A stretch of 5,226 bases of DNA. Source: Cyanobacteria bacterium UBA8156. GTDB lineage: Bacteria; Cyanobacteriota; Cyanobacteriia; Pseudanabaenales; Pseudanabaenaceae. Shown here piece after piece: positions 1-5,226 of this stretch; within the stretch, counting starts at the first letter, position 1; every line of letters begins with the position of its first letter. A model generated the notes under the pieces. That model made no database searches, was not told the origin of the DNA, and saw nothing but the letters and a program-made list of their open reading frames with translations. The DNA is taken from positions 1 to 5,226 of the forward strand of contig DMPD01000116.1 in assembly GCA_003456125.1 (NCBI GenBank), given 5' to 3'. The position numbers were made by a program, and so were the translations under genes.

Positions 1-232
1 CTTGGGGTTCCACATAAAAGCCGAAGGCCCCCACCCGACCCACCCCCAAAGCGTAGCCCGTAGTCCCGATCGGTTCGGCCCGGAGGGGTTTGGCGCAACG
101 GCGAAACCAGCGGGGATGATCGTCGAGGTAGGCGATCGCCGTCTTCTGGTCGGTCAGCAAATCCATGTACCCTACATAACGGTGTTGGAAAACAACCGGA
201 CGGCGCTGGGACTGCCCGGAATCTTTCTCCAT
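1..232 (-). CDS. DUF1997-like conserved cyanobacterial protein, partial (3' end outside window)
   Basis: Reading the complement from an ATG at 232-230 gives 77 uninterrupted codons to the window edge, so the C-terminus is missing. The visible protein has a short variable start, then VFQHRYVGYMDLL (about residues 14-26), AYLDDHPRWFRRCAKPLRAE (34-53), and a Gly-rich stretch GYALGVGRVGAFGFYVEP (59-76). The pattern YLxxHxxWFxRCAxP followed by GYxLxxGRxGxFGxxVEP is one I associate with a conserved cyanobacterial family annotated as DUF1997. Its molecular function is unknown to me. A purine-rich AGGGGAC lies about 9 bases upstream of the ATG (complement of 242-248) and supports this start. The gene is divergent from the DUF2779 gene with only 34 bp between start codons. 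I am confident that it is coding and moderately confident of the family name. Confidence 0.82.
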   Translation of the reverse strand, partial: MEKDSGQSQRRPVVFQHRYVGYMDLLTDQKTAIAYLDDHPRWFRRCAKPLRAEPIGTTGYALGVGRVGAFGFYVEPQ

Positions 233-266
233 ACCTTGCGTGTCCCCTGCCAAAGCTTGAACCCCA
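233..266. promoter_or_regulatory. 34-bp divergent intergenic spacer
   Basis: This spacer separates the start of the minus-strand DUF1997-like gene from the start of the plus-strand DUF2779 gene. It is too short for two non-overlapping complete promoters, so at least one promoter must extend into the opposing coding sequence. The minus-strand gene has a plausible ribosome binding site in it (AGGGGAC, complement of 242-248). No Shine-Dalgarno-like sequence precedes the plus-strand ATG at 267. I see no clear -10/-35 pair for either direction. Confidence 0.3.
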
Positions 267-1997
267 ATGGCTTTTTCTCTGCCCTATTTTACGATCGCCG
301 ACTGGCATCGTGCGCGATCGTGCCGCACCAAAGTGTATTACGGCAAGCATGGGTACGCCCAAACCAGCGGTGTCACCGCCCACCAAAAGCTATTGGGGGA
401 GGGGCGGTACATCCTGCACAAATTGGCGCAACTGCGGTTTCCCGATGGCGAAACCATTGTGGCGCCAACCCTGGCGGCAGGTTTGACGGCTACGGCCATC
501 GCCTTGACCCGCCACCCCGTAACCCTGTTTGAGCCGGTCATCGTCGCCAACGATTGTTTGATCCGGCCCGATATTTTGCACCGGGTGGGCGATGGTTGGG
601 TGTTGGGGGAAGTCCGCAGCAAAATCTACAGCAGTCAGGGCCCCCGTCCCTTCCGCAACAAACGGGGGGACATCGGCAGTGCCTGGCGGCCCGCCCTCGA
701 AAGCCTGGCCTTTCAGCACTGGGTTTGGAGTCTGCACCAATCCGATCGCGCTCCCATCCAGTGTTGGTTGTGGGTACCCGATCGCGATCGCCCCTGTAGC
801 GTCGATCGCCTGAGCGATCGCTTTCGGTTGCAGCCGGGGCCCTACCAAGGGGTACCCAGTCGCCTCCGGGGCATCACCGTGGAATTGTTGGCCCCGATTC
901 CGCCAAACTTGGTGCTGACGGAAGTCGATGTCACGGCCGAGGTGACCGCGCTGTTGCCGGAGCTCATTCCCCAATGGCAGGAGTTGGCCGCAACCCGGAT
1001 GCAAAAGGTGCGCACTCCCCTGGGGCCCCATTGCAAAAACTGTGAATTTCCGGCGGGATTTGCGGAATGTTGGGGCGAGTTGGCCCACGTCCAACCCCAT
1101 GTCTTCGACCTGAGTGGTCAGCCCATCGCACTGGCCGAAACCTTAGCCCAAGGCAAAGCCAGCGCCTGGGATCTGCCCGTAGACACCCTCGACGAACGGC
1201 AATTGCTGCAATGCCAAAGCTGGCAAACCGGCCAAGAATGGCGATCGCCCCAACTGCGCTCCCTCCTGCAAAAATGCTCCTATCCCCTCCACTTCATCGA
1301 TTTTGAAACCTCCCGGTGGGTCATTCCCCTCCATGCCTACCGTCCCCCCTACGAACAGGTGGCTTTTCAATGGAGTTGCCACACCCAGACCGCGCCCGAT
1401 GCCCCCCTCCAACACCAAGACTGGCTCGACCTGGATAACCCCGATCCCAATCTTGGCTTTGTGCGATCGCTGCGGGAGTGGGTGGGCGATCGGGGCACCC
1501 TCATCGCCTGGGGAAACCACGAAAACAGCGTTTTGCGGCAACTCTGCTACCAAATTCCCGATCCCCCCCTGCAAAAATGGCTGGCCAGCATCGTGAGCTT
1601 TGGCGATCGCCCCCGGCCCCACCGCCCCGATCCGGCCATTTCGCTGCGCATTCTGGACTTGCACGAAATCGCCCGCAAACACTACATGCATCCGCGCCTC
1701 AACGGCAAAACTTCCCTCAAAACCATGGTGGCCGCCGTCTGGCAAACCAATTCCTACCTGCAGGTTTTGCCCCACCTGCAACCCTACGTTGCCCACCAAG
1801 ACGGAGCACTCCTCAGCCCCTATGCCGCCCTGCCCACCCCCGAAATTGACGGTCACCCCCTGTCCATCCGAGAAGGGGAAGAAGCCCTATTGGCTTACCA
1901 AGACGTGCTGTTTGCCAATACCGCGATCGCCCCGCCATCAAAGCCCTCATTGGCGAAGCCCTGCGCCAATACTGCCAATTGGACACCCTGGCCATGA
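267..1997 (+). CDS. DUF2779 protein: Fe-S RecB-like nuclease fused to DEDD-type exonuclease-like domain (C-terminus frameshifted)
   Basis: The 576-residue frame has two halves. In the N-terminal half, C19 plus C256, C259 and C268 form the one-plus-three cysteine pattern of Fe-S RecB/Cas4-type nucleases. D102 (RPDIL), E115 in GEVRSK and Q150 (LAFQHW) fit the D, ExK and Qxxx(Y/W) motifs, but the usual Lys of ExK is Arg117 here. The C-terminal half matches DUF2779: HFIDFET (342-348, acidic D345/E347), RPPYEQVAFQWSCHT (359-373), WGNHENSVLRQL (415-426) and ILDL (462-465). This suggests an RNase H-fold exonuclease; biochemical function is unproven. The YCxxDT motif expected at the end appears in another frame at 1934-2029, so the gene as read is frameshifted near 1914-1937 and stops at 1995-1997. 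Restored, it would be about 587 residues. The start fits the family, whose Cys motif lies close to the N-terminus, although no ribosome binding site is visible. It converges on the FkbM gene. Confidence 0.88.
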   Translation: MAFSLPYFTIADWHRARSCRTKVYYGKHGYAQTSGVTAHQKLLGEGRYILHKLAQLRFPDGETIVAPTLAAGLTATAIALTRHPVTLFEPVIVANDCLIRPDILHRVGDGWVLGEVRSKIYSSQGPRPFRNKRGDIGSAWRPALESLAFQHWVWSLHQSDRAPIQCWLWVPDRDRPCSVDRLSDRFRLQPGPYQGVPSRLRGITVELLAPIPPNLVLTEVDVTAEVTALLPELIPQWQELAATRMQKVRTPLGPHCKNCEFPAGFAECWGELAHVQPHVFDLSGQPIALAETLAQGKASAWDLPVDTLDERQLLQCQSWQTGQEWRSPQLRSLLQKCSYPLHFIDFETSRWVIPLHAYRPPYEQVAFQWSCHTQTAPDAPLQHQDWLDLDNPDPNLGFVRSLREWVGDRGTLIAWGNHENSVLRQLCYQIPDPPLQKWLASIVSFGDRPRPHRPDPAISLRILDLHEIARKHYMHPRLNGKTSLKTMVAAVWQTNSYLQVLPHLQPYVAHQDGALLSPYAALPTPEIDGHPLSIREGEEALLAYQDVLFANTAIAPPSKPSLAKPCANTANWTPWP

Positions 1998-2029
1998 CCG
2001 TGCTCTGGCACCACTGGCTGCGGCCCTGA
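1932..2029 (+). pseudogene. Out-of-frame C-terminal end of the DUF2779 gene (ExoIII-like motif)
   Basis: From about 1931, reading in the frame that starts codons at 1934, the sequence encodes AIKALIGEALRQYCQLDTLA and then MTVLWHHWLRP, ending at TGA 2027-2029. The YC-x2-DT-x-AM core is the expected last motif of DUF2779/DEDD-type exonucleases and carries the final acidic residue of the predicted active site. It continues naturally from the GEEALLAYQDVLF segment, which is read in the main frame up to 1913. The switch equals a one-base loss or a two-base gain. Loss of one C from the CCCC run at 1930-1933 would explain it, as would a two-base change at the overlapping HIP1 site (1923-1930). It may be a real mutation or a sequencing or assembly error. 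Confidence 0.82.
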
Positions 2030-2132
2030 TGGGCGATCGGAATTTCTGGCCGCCGCTCAAGCCTTGATGGTCGATTCCTCGGCAGTCAATCTGCCACTAT
2101 CGCTAGAACCGACACTCATTGCGCCCGTTTCG
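2030..2132. other. Convergent intergenic spacer, no strong terminator seen
   Basis: About 100 bases separate the restored end of the DUF2779 gene from the stop codon of the minus-strand FkbM gene. The only hairpin I see is GGCAG-TCAAT-CTGCC at 2081-2095, a 5-bp stem with a 5-base loop and no T-run on either side, so it is weak as an intrinsic terminator. No reading frame worth reporting lies here. Confidence 0.4.
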
Positions 2133-3074
2133 TCATGACACAGCCAAAAAATTCGTGTGCGATTGCTGCAAAAAATCTTCTCGAGACAAGGGGGATGCAA
2201 GCCTCAAAGGAGACCAAGGCAACTTTGCGATGGTATAGCCCATAGGCTGCAAGAAATCCCAGAGATCGGCACGAGTGTCTCCAGACCAAGCCTCAAAGAT
2301 GATTTTGGGAGCAAACTCTTGCAAGATAGTTCTCGCTCCCTGTAAAACAGCTAGCTCATTGCCCTCGGTATCAATTTTCAGCAAAGCGCGCTTATCGACA
2401 AAGTAAGGACGGTAACGATCTAGGGTATGCTGTTCCACCGCAATCGTTCTCAGATTGCTCCTAAAGTGTTCTTGCTGTTGCAGTTCTTGGATGGTTTGAG
2501 GATTGGTGGTACCCAACCAAGTCTCTTGTTCAGGAAAGCAAAGTTCAATCGCGTCGGCATCTGCTCCCACGGCTACGGGCAACAAAGATGGAGTCACTTG
2601 GTTGAGGGCGCAGGTTTCTCGAAAATAGTTGTGACAGGTAGGATTTGGCTCAAAGGTAAGGGTTTCGATGCCATGAATCAAAAACAGCAAAGAGTGGGTA
2701 CCGTAGTTTGCACCAATGTCTACAAAAAGTTCTGGAGGGTCGGGAGCCGTCAGGAGTGCTCGATAGGTCTCTTTAATTTCCACATCGTGGCCCAGAATCG
2801 AAACGGCGGTGTCCCAGTCCAGCCACAAGCGCTCCATTGTGAGAGGGGCTAAAACCGAACGCCCCAGAAAAGACAAATGCCATACCCCATCTTGGCCTTG
2901 AGACGGTTCTCCCCGAAACAACTTGGCAAATTCACGGTGAAAGAAGGCTTGTTGTGATGGGCTCAGGTTCTGATAAACGCGGTTCAACACCGGTCGGAAA
3001 ACTGAACTCCTCACACTCCAAAAGACAGTCTGTTGAGCTAGCTGGCGCAGACCTTGCTTCAAGGGAGAGAACAT
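2133..3074 (-). CDS. FkbM family SAM-dependent methyltransferase
   Basis: This 313-residue protein is a class I methyltransferase of the FkbM family. These enzymes usually O-methylate sugars or small molecules; the substrate here cannot be told. FVDIGANYGTHS (117-128) is the Gly-rich SAM-binding motif I, FEPNP (141-145) carries the acidic residue ending strand 2, and ALLKIDTEGNELAVLQGA (230-247) is the signature FkbM segment with D235. The first 110 residues are family-variable and mostly helical by eye. No signal peptide or membrane segment is seen, so it is probably cytoplasmic. The ATG at 3074 lies 5 bp after the stop of the upstream secreted-protein gene, with GGTGAG (complement of 3083-3088) 8 bases before it, so the two are probably co-transcribed. 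Its base composition is lower than its neighbours (27/60 and 26/60 GC in 2341-2400 and 2641-2700, against 34/60 and 37/60 in 1321-1380 and 4681-4740). It contains no HIP1 site, suggesting a different origin. Confidence 0.93.
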   Translation of the reverse strand: MFSPLKQGLRQLAQQTVFWSVRSSVFRPVLNRVYQNLSPSQQAFFHREFAKLFRGEPSQGQDGVWHLSFLGRSVLAPLTMERLWLDWDTAVSILGHDVEIKETYRALLTAPDPPELFVDIGANYGTHSLLFLIHGIETLTFEPNPTCHNYFRETCALNQVTPSLLPVAVGADADAIELCFPEQETWLGTTNPQTIQELQQQEHFRSNLRTIAVEQHTLDRYRPYFVDKRALLKIDTEGNELAVLQGARTILQEFAPKIIFEAWSGDTRADLWDFLQPMGYTIAKLPWSPLRLASPLSREDFLQQSHTNFLAVS

Positions 3075-3079
3075 ATCAT

Positions 3080-3664
3080 CTACTCACCGATCGCCCGGGA
3101 TGCTTGCTGAGTTGCGGTTTGGGCCGACTCCCACAGCAGCTTCAGGACTTTGCCCCGTTCCGACACCGGGATGTACTCCACCACTTCCCGGAGGGTGGCC
3201 CGCACCCGGGTTTGAATCCACGGTTGGGCAAAGCGATCCACATTGGCCAAGTTGGCGTTGCGGGGCACCGGATAGCGCTGCATCAGGGCCGCGGCAACGG
3301 GCAATTTCTCATCGCAAAACCAATCATTGGTGTTGCCGATGCACAACTCCCAAAACTCCAGAGCGGTTTCGTATTCCCGGAGAGCCCCCTGCAGGGCTTC
3401 TACCCCGGCGGTATTGGGGGAGCGGGCGGCGATGTCTACCGCCTGCCGAGCGCGAAACAGGGCCCGTTGGTAATCCGCCAACACCAGGCGATCGGTATTG
3501 AGATGGGTGGGCACCAACCGGATTTGCCGCAGGGCGTGCACATTGCTCGTGGCGGTGGGGGCTACGGTTTCTTGGGGGGCCGCTGCCCGGGCCAAACCCG
3601 GAGCCAACAACAGCCAACCGGTGACCAAGGGAGCTAAGTAACGGCGCAACACGGCAATTTTCAC
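3080..3664 (-). CDS. Secreted protein of unknown function (GTG start)
   Basis: This 194-residue protein has a clear signal peptide: basic MKIAVLRR, a hydrophobic core over about residues 9-24, and an ARA cleavage motif after A27. It is therefore probably exported to the periplasm or thylakoid lumen, or beyond. I recognise no family. The mature part is predicted mostly helical by eye, with a segment DYQRALFRARQAVDIAARSP (64-83), another at 88-106, and a C-terminal helix from about 169. Two cysteines, C108 and C117, sit in LCIGNTNDWFC and could form a disulfide. The start is GTG at 3664-3662, chosen because GGAGGGA (complement of 3671-3677) lies 6 bases upstream and the full signal peptide follows. 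A second in-frame GTG lies 12 bases downstream within a duplicated ATTGCCGTG. It is the first gene of a pair with the FkbM methyltransferase gene, 5 bp apart, and is more GC-rich than that gene. Confidence 0.85.
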   Translation of the reverse strand: MKIAVLRRYLAPLVTGWLLLAPGLARAAAPQETVAPTATSNVHALRQIRLVPTHLNTDRLVLADYQRALFRARQAVDIAARSPNTAGVEALQGALREYETALEFWELCIGNTNDWFCDEKLPVAAALMQRYPVPRNANLANVDRFAQPWIQTRVRATLREVVEYIPVSERGKVLKLLWESAQTATQQASRAIGE

Positions 3665-3670
3665 GGCAAT
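3650..3670 (-). repeat. Short direct duplication containing two possible GTG starts
   Basis: On the complement, ATTGCCGTG occurs at 3670-3662 and again at 3658-3650, a spacing of exactly 12 bases. Both copies contain an in-frame GTG at the beginning of the secreted-protein gene. The first is favoured as the start by its Shine-Dalgarno spacing. Confidence 0.6.
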
Positions 3671-3677
3671 TCCCTCC
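3671..3677 (-). promoter_or_regulatory. Ribosome binding site deciding the GTG start
   Basis: The complement reads GGAGGGA, a near-perfect Shine-Dalgarno sequence, with 6 bases to the GTG at 3664-3662. This spacing favours that GTG over the second in-frame GTG at 3652-3650, which would also cut off most of the positively charged start of the signal peptide. Confidence 0.7.
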
Positions 3678-3680
3678 GAA

Positions 3681-3731
3681 GGATTCGCAAAAGGTTTCGC
3701 AAAAGGGTTCGTAAAAGTAAGGTTCGCAACA
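3681..3731. repeat. Four imperfect 12-bp direct repeats upstream of the secreted-protein/FkbM operon
   Basis: On the plus strand three abutting 12-mers, GGATTCGCAAAA (3681-3692), GGTTTCGCAAAA (3693-3704) and GGGTTCGTAAAA (3705-3716), are followed after GTAA by a partial fourth, GGTTCGCAACA (3721-3731). The consensus is GG(A/T/G)TTCGCAAAA, or TTTTGCGAA-CC on the complement. They begin just upstream of the ribosome binding site of the secreted-protein gene, so they lie in its leader or promoter. They could be binding sites for a regulator spaced about one helical turn apart, or a simple slippage-derived tandem repeat. Confidence 0.75.
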
Positions 3732-3829
3732 GTTGGCCACCCGCAGATGGGGGTAGTTTAGCAAGGAAGAGGGCGATCGCGCTAGCCGGAAACCGCTACA
3801 CTAAAAAGCCGTACCCCGCAACCGTGCCG

Positions 3830-5226
3830 ATGGCTACCCGAATTTTTCTGTGCGACGAGCGCGAAGAGCCGGAAATCCGTCAATTTATCCGGGAAGCTGC
3901 CGCCAGTTTTGCCAAGGGCGAGGAATACATCATTACCTGGGGTTGCGGCAACGTGACTTCCGTGCAGGTGGGCGATCGCGCTTTTCTCAAACGCATCGGG
4001 CGGCAGCCCCACGGTTTTTTTGCGGCAGGGTACGTGGTAGCGGCCGAAAAACGGTATCAACTGCGGCTGCGCGATCGCCGGTACCAAAACCTGAGCGAAG
4101 CCTACGACACCGAGTTTTTCCGGGGAAATTTTACGATCTGGCTGGCGTGGGAGGCTTGTACCGACTACGACACGCCGTTGCGGACGGCCCGCCTCGAAGA
4201 AATGCCGGAATTTCGGGGCGCTTTGTTCAACCCGACGGTGGGGGGCGGTGCCTTCCGGGCGGAATTTGTCGATTTGCTGGAAGAAGAGTGGGAAGACCAC
4301 GGCGAAGCGGCCGCCAAACAGAAAAGAGCGTTTCGGTTGGTGGATTTTTTCATTGCCCGTGGTCAAAAAGCCAATCAGCAGGGGAAACCGGCGGAAGCGG
4401 TGGAATGGTACGGTCAGGCGATCGACATCGATCCCAACTGTGCCAAAGCCTTTGTGGGGTCTGCCAACGCGCTCCAAGCATTGGCAGAACACCCCCGGGC
4501 GATCGCCGACTACACTGAGGCCCTCGACATTGGTTCTGCCTACGACAAAGTGGCTTTTTACCGGCGGGGGGTATCCCATGCCGCCCTTAAAGATTGGGCC
4601 GCGGCGGCCCGTGATTTTGGCCGAGCCGCTGCCCTCGACCCCCGCAATACCGAGGCGCTGACCCAACAGGCGATCGCCCTCTACAAAACCCGGGACTTTG
4701 CCAAGGCGATCGCCGCGTTGACGGAGGCGGTAAACCGCGATCCCGAAAACACCGAAGCGTTGTTGTATCTGGGGCGATCGCACTACAACCGCAAAGAATA
4801 TGAAGCCGCCTTGGCGCGCTTTGAAGCCCTATTGGATGTGGCCCCCGACAGCGCCGAAGGCTTTTACTATCGAGGGGTGACCCTCACCAAACTCACACCG
4901 CCCCGGGAACAAGAAGCCCTCTTGGACCTCAAAAAAGCTGCCCGGTTGTTCAAGAACCAAAACCAACTCGATCGCTACGTCAAAGCCCGCAATTTAATCG
5001 ATGTGTTGTCCACCGAAGAAGGGGAAGACGAAGTCTTGCGGTTGCCCCAAGCCGAAGCCCCGGTGTTGACCCCGCCTGCCGCCAAAGTCGAGGAGTCCCC
5101 CCCCGTCGAAGCGAAAGCCGAAGTTGGCGAGGAGGAGCGGCGGCCCGATCGCCTGCGGGAAGCGGAGAAACGGGCCCTAGAGCTCACCCTCGAACGCTAC
5201 AGCCAAGAAGGCTGGGAGATTGCGCC
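3830..5226 (+). CDS. PUA/EVE-like domain + six TPR repeats + probable DUF3883-type domain start, partial (3' end outside window)
   Basis: The frame is open for 465 codons from ATG 3830 to the right edge, with no stop. Residues about 30-157 resemble the PUA/EVE-like domain found N-terminal to HNH endonucleases: W37-GCGN, VGDRAFLKRIGRQPHGFFAAG (47-67, with G48-D49 and R55), then FRGALFNPTVGGG (128-140) and a closing LEEEW ending at W154. Six TPR repeats follow (about 169-203, 204-237, 238-271, 272-305, 306-340, 341-374), with hallmarks such as AVEWYGQAIDIDPN and AIAALTEAVNRDPE. Residues 395-440 are an acidic, Pro/Ala-rich linker. The last visible stretch, REAEKRALELTLERYSQEGW (443-462), resembles the start of a DUF3883 or related PD-(D/E)XK-like domain. 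No signal peptide is seen; it is probably cytoplasmic. There is no clear ribosome binding site; GTG 3824 is an in-frame alternative start. A role in sensing modified nucleic acid or in defence is inference. Coding and TPR assignment are firm; the PUA-like call is likely, and the C-terminal call tentative. Confidence 0.9.
   Translation, partial: MATRIFLCDEREEPEIRQFIREAAASFAKGEEYIITWGCGNVTSVQVGDRAFLKRIGRQPHGFFAAGYVVAAEKRYQLRLRDRRYQNLSEAYDTEFFRGNFTIWLAWEACTDYDTPLRTARLEEMPEFRGALFNPTVGGGAFRAEFVDLLEEEWEDHGEAAAKQKRAFRLVDFFIARGQKANQQGKPAEAVEWYGQAIDIDPNCAKAFVGSANALQALAEHPRAIADYTEALDIGSAYDKVAFYRRGVSHAALKDWAAAARDFGRAAALDPRNTEALTQQAIALYKTRDFAKAIAALTEAVNRDPENTEALLYLGRSHYNRKEYEAALARFEALLDVAPDSAEGFYYRGVTLTKLTPPREQEALLDLKKAARLFKNQNQLDRYVKARNLIDVLSTEEGEDEVLRLPQAEAPVLTPPAAKVEESPPVEAKAEVGEEERRPDRLREAEKRALELTLERYSQEGWEIA

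Larger units (their letters stand above)
3665..3829. promoter_or_regulatory. Divergent intergenic region between the secreted-protein operon and the PUA-TPR gene
   Basis: These 165 bases must hold the promoters of both divergent units. Besides the ribosome binding site and 12-bp repeats described separately, they contain one HIP1 octamer at 3773-3780. Towards the plus-strand gene, TACACT at 3797-3802 matches the -10 consensus at 4 of 6 positions and would give a short leader of about 25 bases, but no -35 hexamer sits at the right distance. Towards the minus-strand operon, TAAACT (complement of 3755-3760) is a similar weak -10 candidate. Neither is convincing alone. Confidence 0.4.
132..4781. 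repeat. HIP1 octamers (GCGATCGC), 14 dispersed copies
   Basis: The palindrome GCGATCGC starts at 132, 784, 814, 1241, 1463, 1603, 1923, 3773, 3972, 4071, 4499, 4670, 4706 and 4774. This density is characteristic of many cyanobacterial genomes, where the motif is known as HIP1. Inside genes it is often read as Ala-Ile-Ala (GCG ATC GCC). None occurs between 1931 and 3772, the interval that holds the FkbM and secreted-protein genes. Confidence 0.9.

Noticed and set aside
2..532. Plus-strand 176-codon open frame at the left edge
   Set aside because: It overlaps the minus-strand DUF1997-like gene and the start of the DUF2779 gene, and its translation is low-complexity with no recognisable motifs.
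390..1100. Minus-strand 236-codon open frame
   Set aside because: It is antisense to the well-supported DUF2779 gene, and its composition reflects high GC in a coding region.
1143..1856. Minus-strand 237-codon open frame, Gly/Val rich
   Set aside because: It is antisense to the DUF2779 domain, where the plus strand carries clear conserved motifs.
1914..1937. Programmed ribosomal frameshift in the DUF2779 gene
   Set aside because: No slippery heptamer or obvious downstream structure was seen; a one-base loss in a C-run or an assembly error is simpler.
2081..2095. Hairpin GGCAG-TCAAT-CTGCC as a bidirectional terminator
   Set aside because: The stem is only 5 bp and has no T-run on either side; it is too weak to call.
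2427..2852. Plus-strand 141-codon open frame
   Set aside because: It is antisense to the SAM-binding core of the FkbM gene, with no motifs of its own.
2954..3637. Plus-strand 227-codon open frame
   Set aside because: It spans the junction of two minus-strand genes that have signal peptide and FkbM motifs; its translation looks like shadow sequence.
3324..3764. Minus-strand 146-codon frame with a cysteine-rich start
   Set aside because: The cysteine-rich part is just the 12-bp repeat read in frame, and the rest overlaps the secreted-protein gene out of frame.
3797..3802. TACACT as a -10 promoter element for the PUA-TPR gene
   Set aside because: It matches only 4 of 6 consensus positions and no -35 hexamer lies 16-18 bases upstream; it is mentioned only within the intergenic entry.
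3850..4518. Plus-strand 222-codon frame overlapping the PUA-TPR gene
   Set aside because: It is in another frame of the same gene and is Arg/Gly/Pro rich, without recognisable motifs.
3782..4783. Minus-strand 333-codon open frame
   Set aside because: It is antisense to the PUA-TPR gene, whose plus-strand translation has clear TPR and PUA-like motifs.

Overview
The window looks like a chromosomal segment of a fairly GC-rich cyanobacterium. The best evidence is the octamer GCGATCGC (HIP1), which I count 14 times in 5.2 kb. A partial gene at the left edge also resembles a conserved cyanobacterial/plastid family (DUF1997-like). I cannot name a genus.

Layout, left to right. (1) 1-232, minus strand: 5' part of a DUF1997-like gene that runs off the left edge. 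(2) After a 34-bp divergent spacer, 267-1997, plus strand: a DUF2779 protein joining an Fe-S RecB-type nuclease half to a DEDD-exonuclease-like half. A frameshift near 1914-1937 throws the last conserved exonuclease motif out of frame; it can still be read to 2029 in another frame. (3) 2030-2132: short convergent spacer. (4) 3664-2133, minus strand: a tight two-gene unit, with a secreted protein of unknown function (GTG start) followed 5 bp later by an FkbM-family methyltransferase. The methyltransferase gene is lower in GC than its surroundings and has no HIP1 sites. (5) 3665-3829: divergent intergenic region with four imperfect copies of a 12-bp direct repeat in front of the secreted-protein gene. 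(6) 3830 to the right edge, plus strand: a large open gene without a stop in the window. It encodes an N-terminal PUA/EVE-like domain of the type found in front of HNH endonucleases, six TPR repeats, an acidic/proline-rich linker and the first residues of what looks like a DUF3883-type domain.

The genes do not form one obvious pathway. Two of them (DUF2779 and the PUA-TPR-DUF3883-like protein) look like nucleic-acid-handling proteins. The second is the best candidate for an undescribed system, possibly a modified-DNA-sensing or defence protein, but that function is inferred from domain resemblance only. No tRNA, rRNA, CRISPR array, transposase or convincing terminator was seen.
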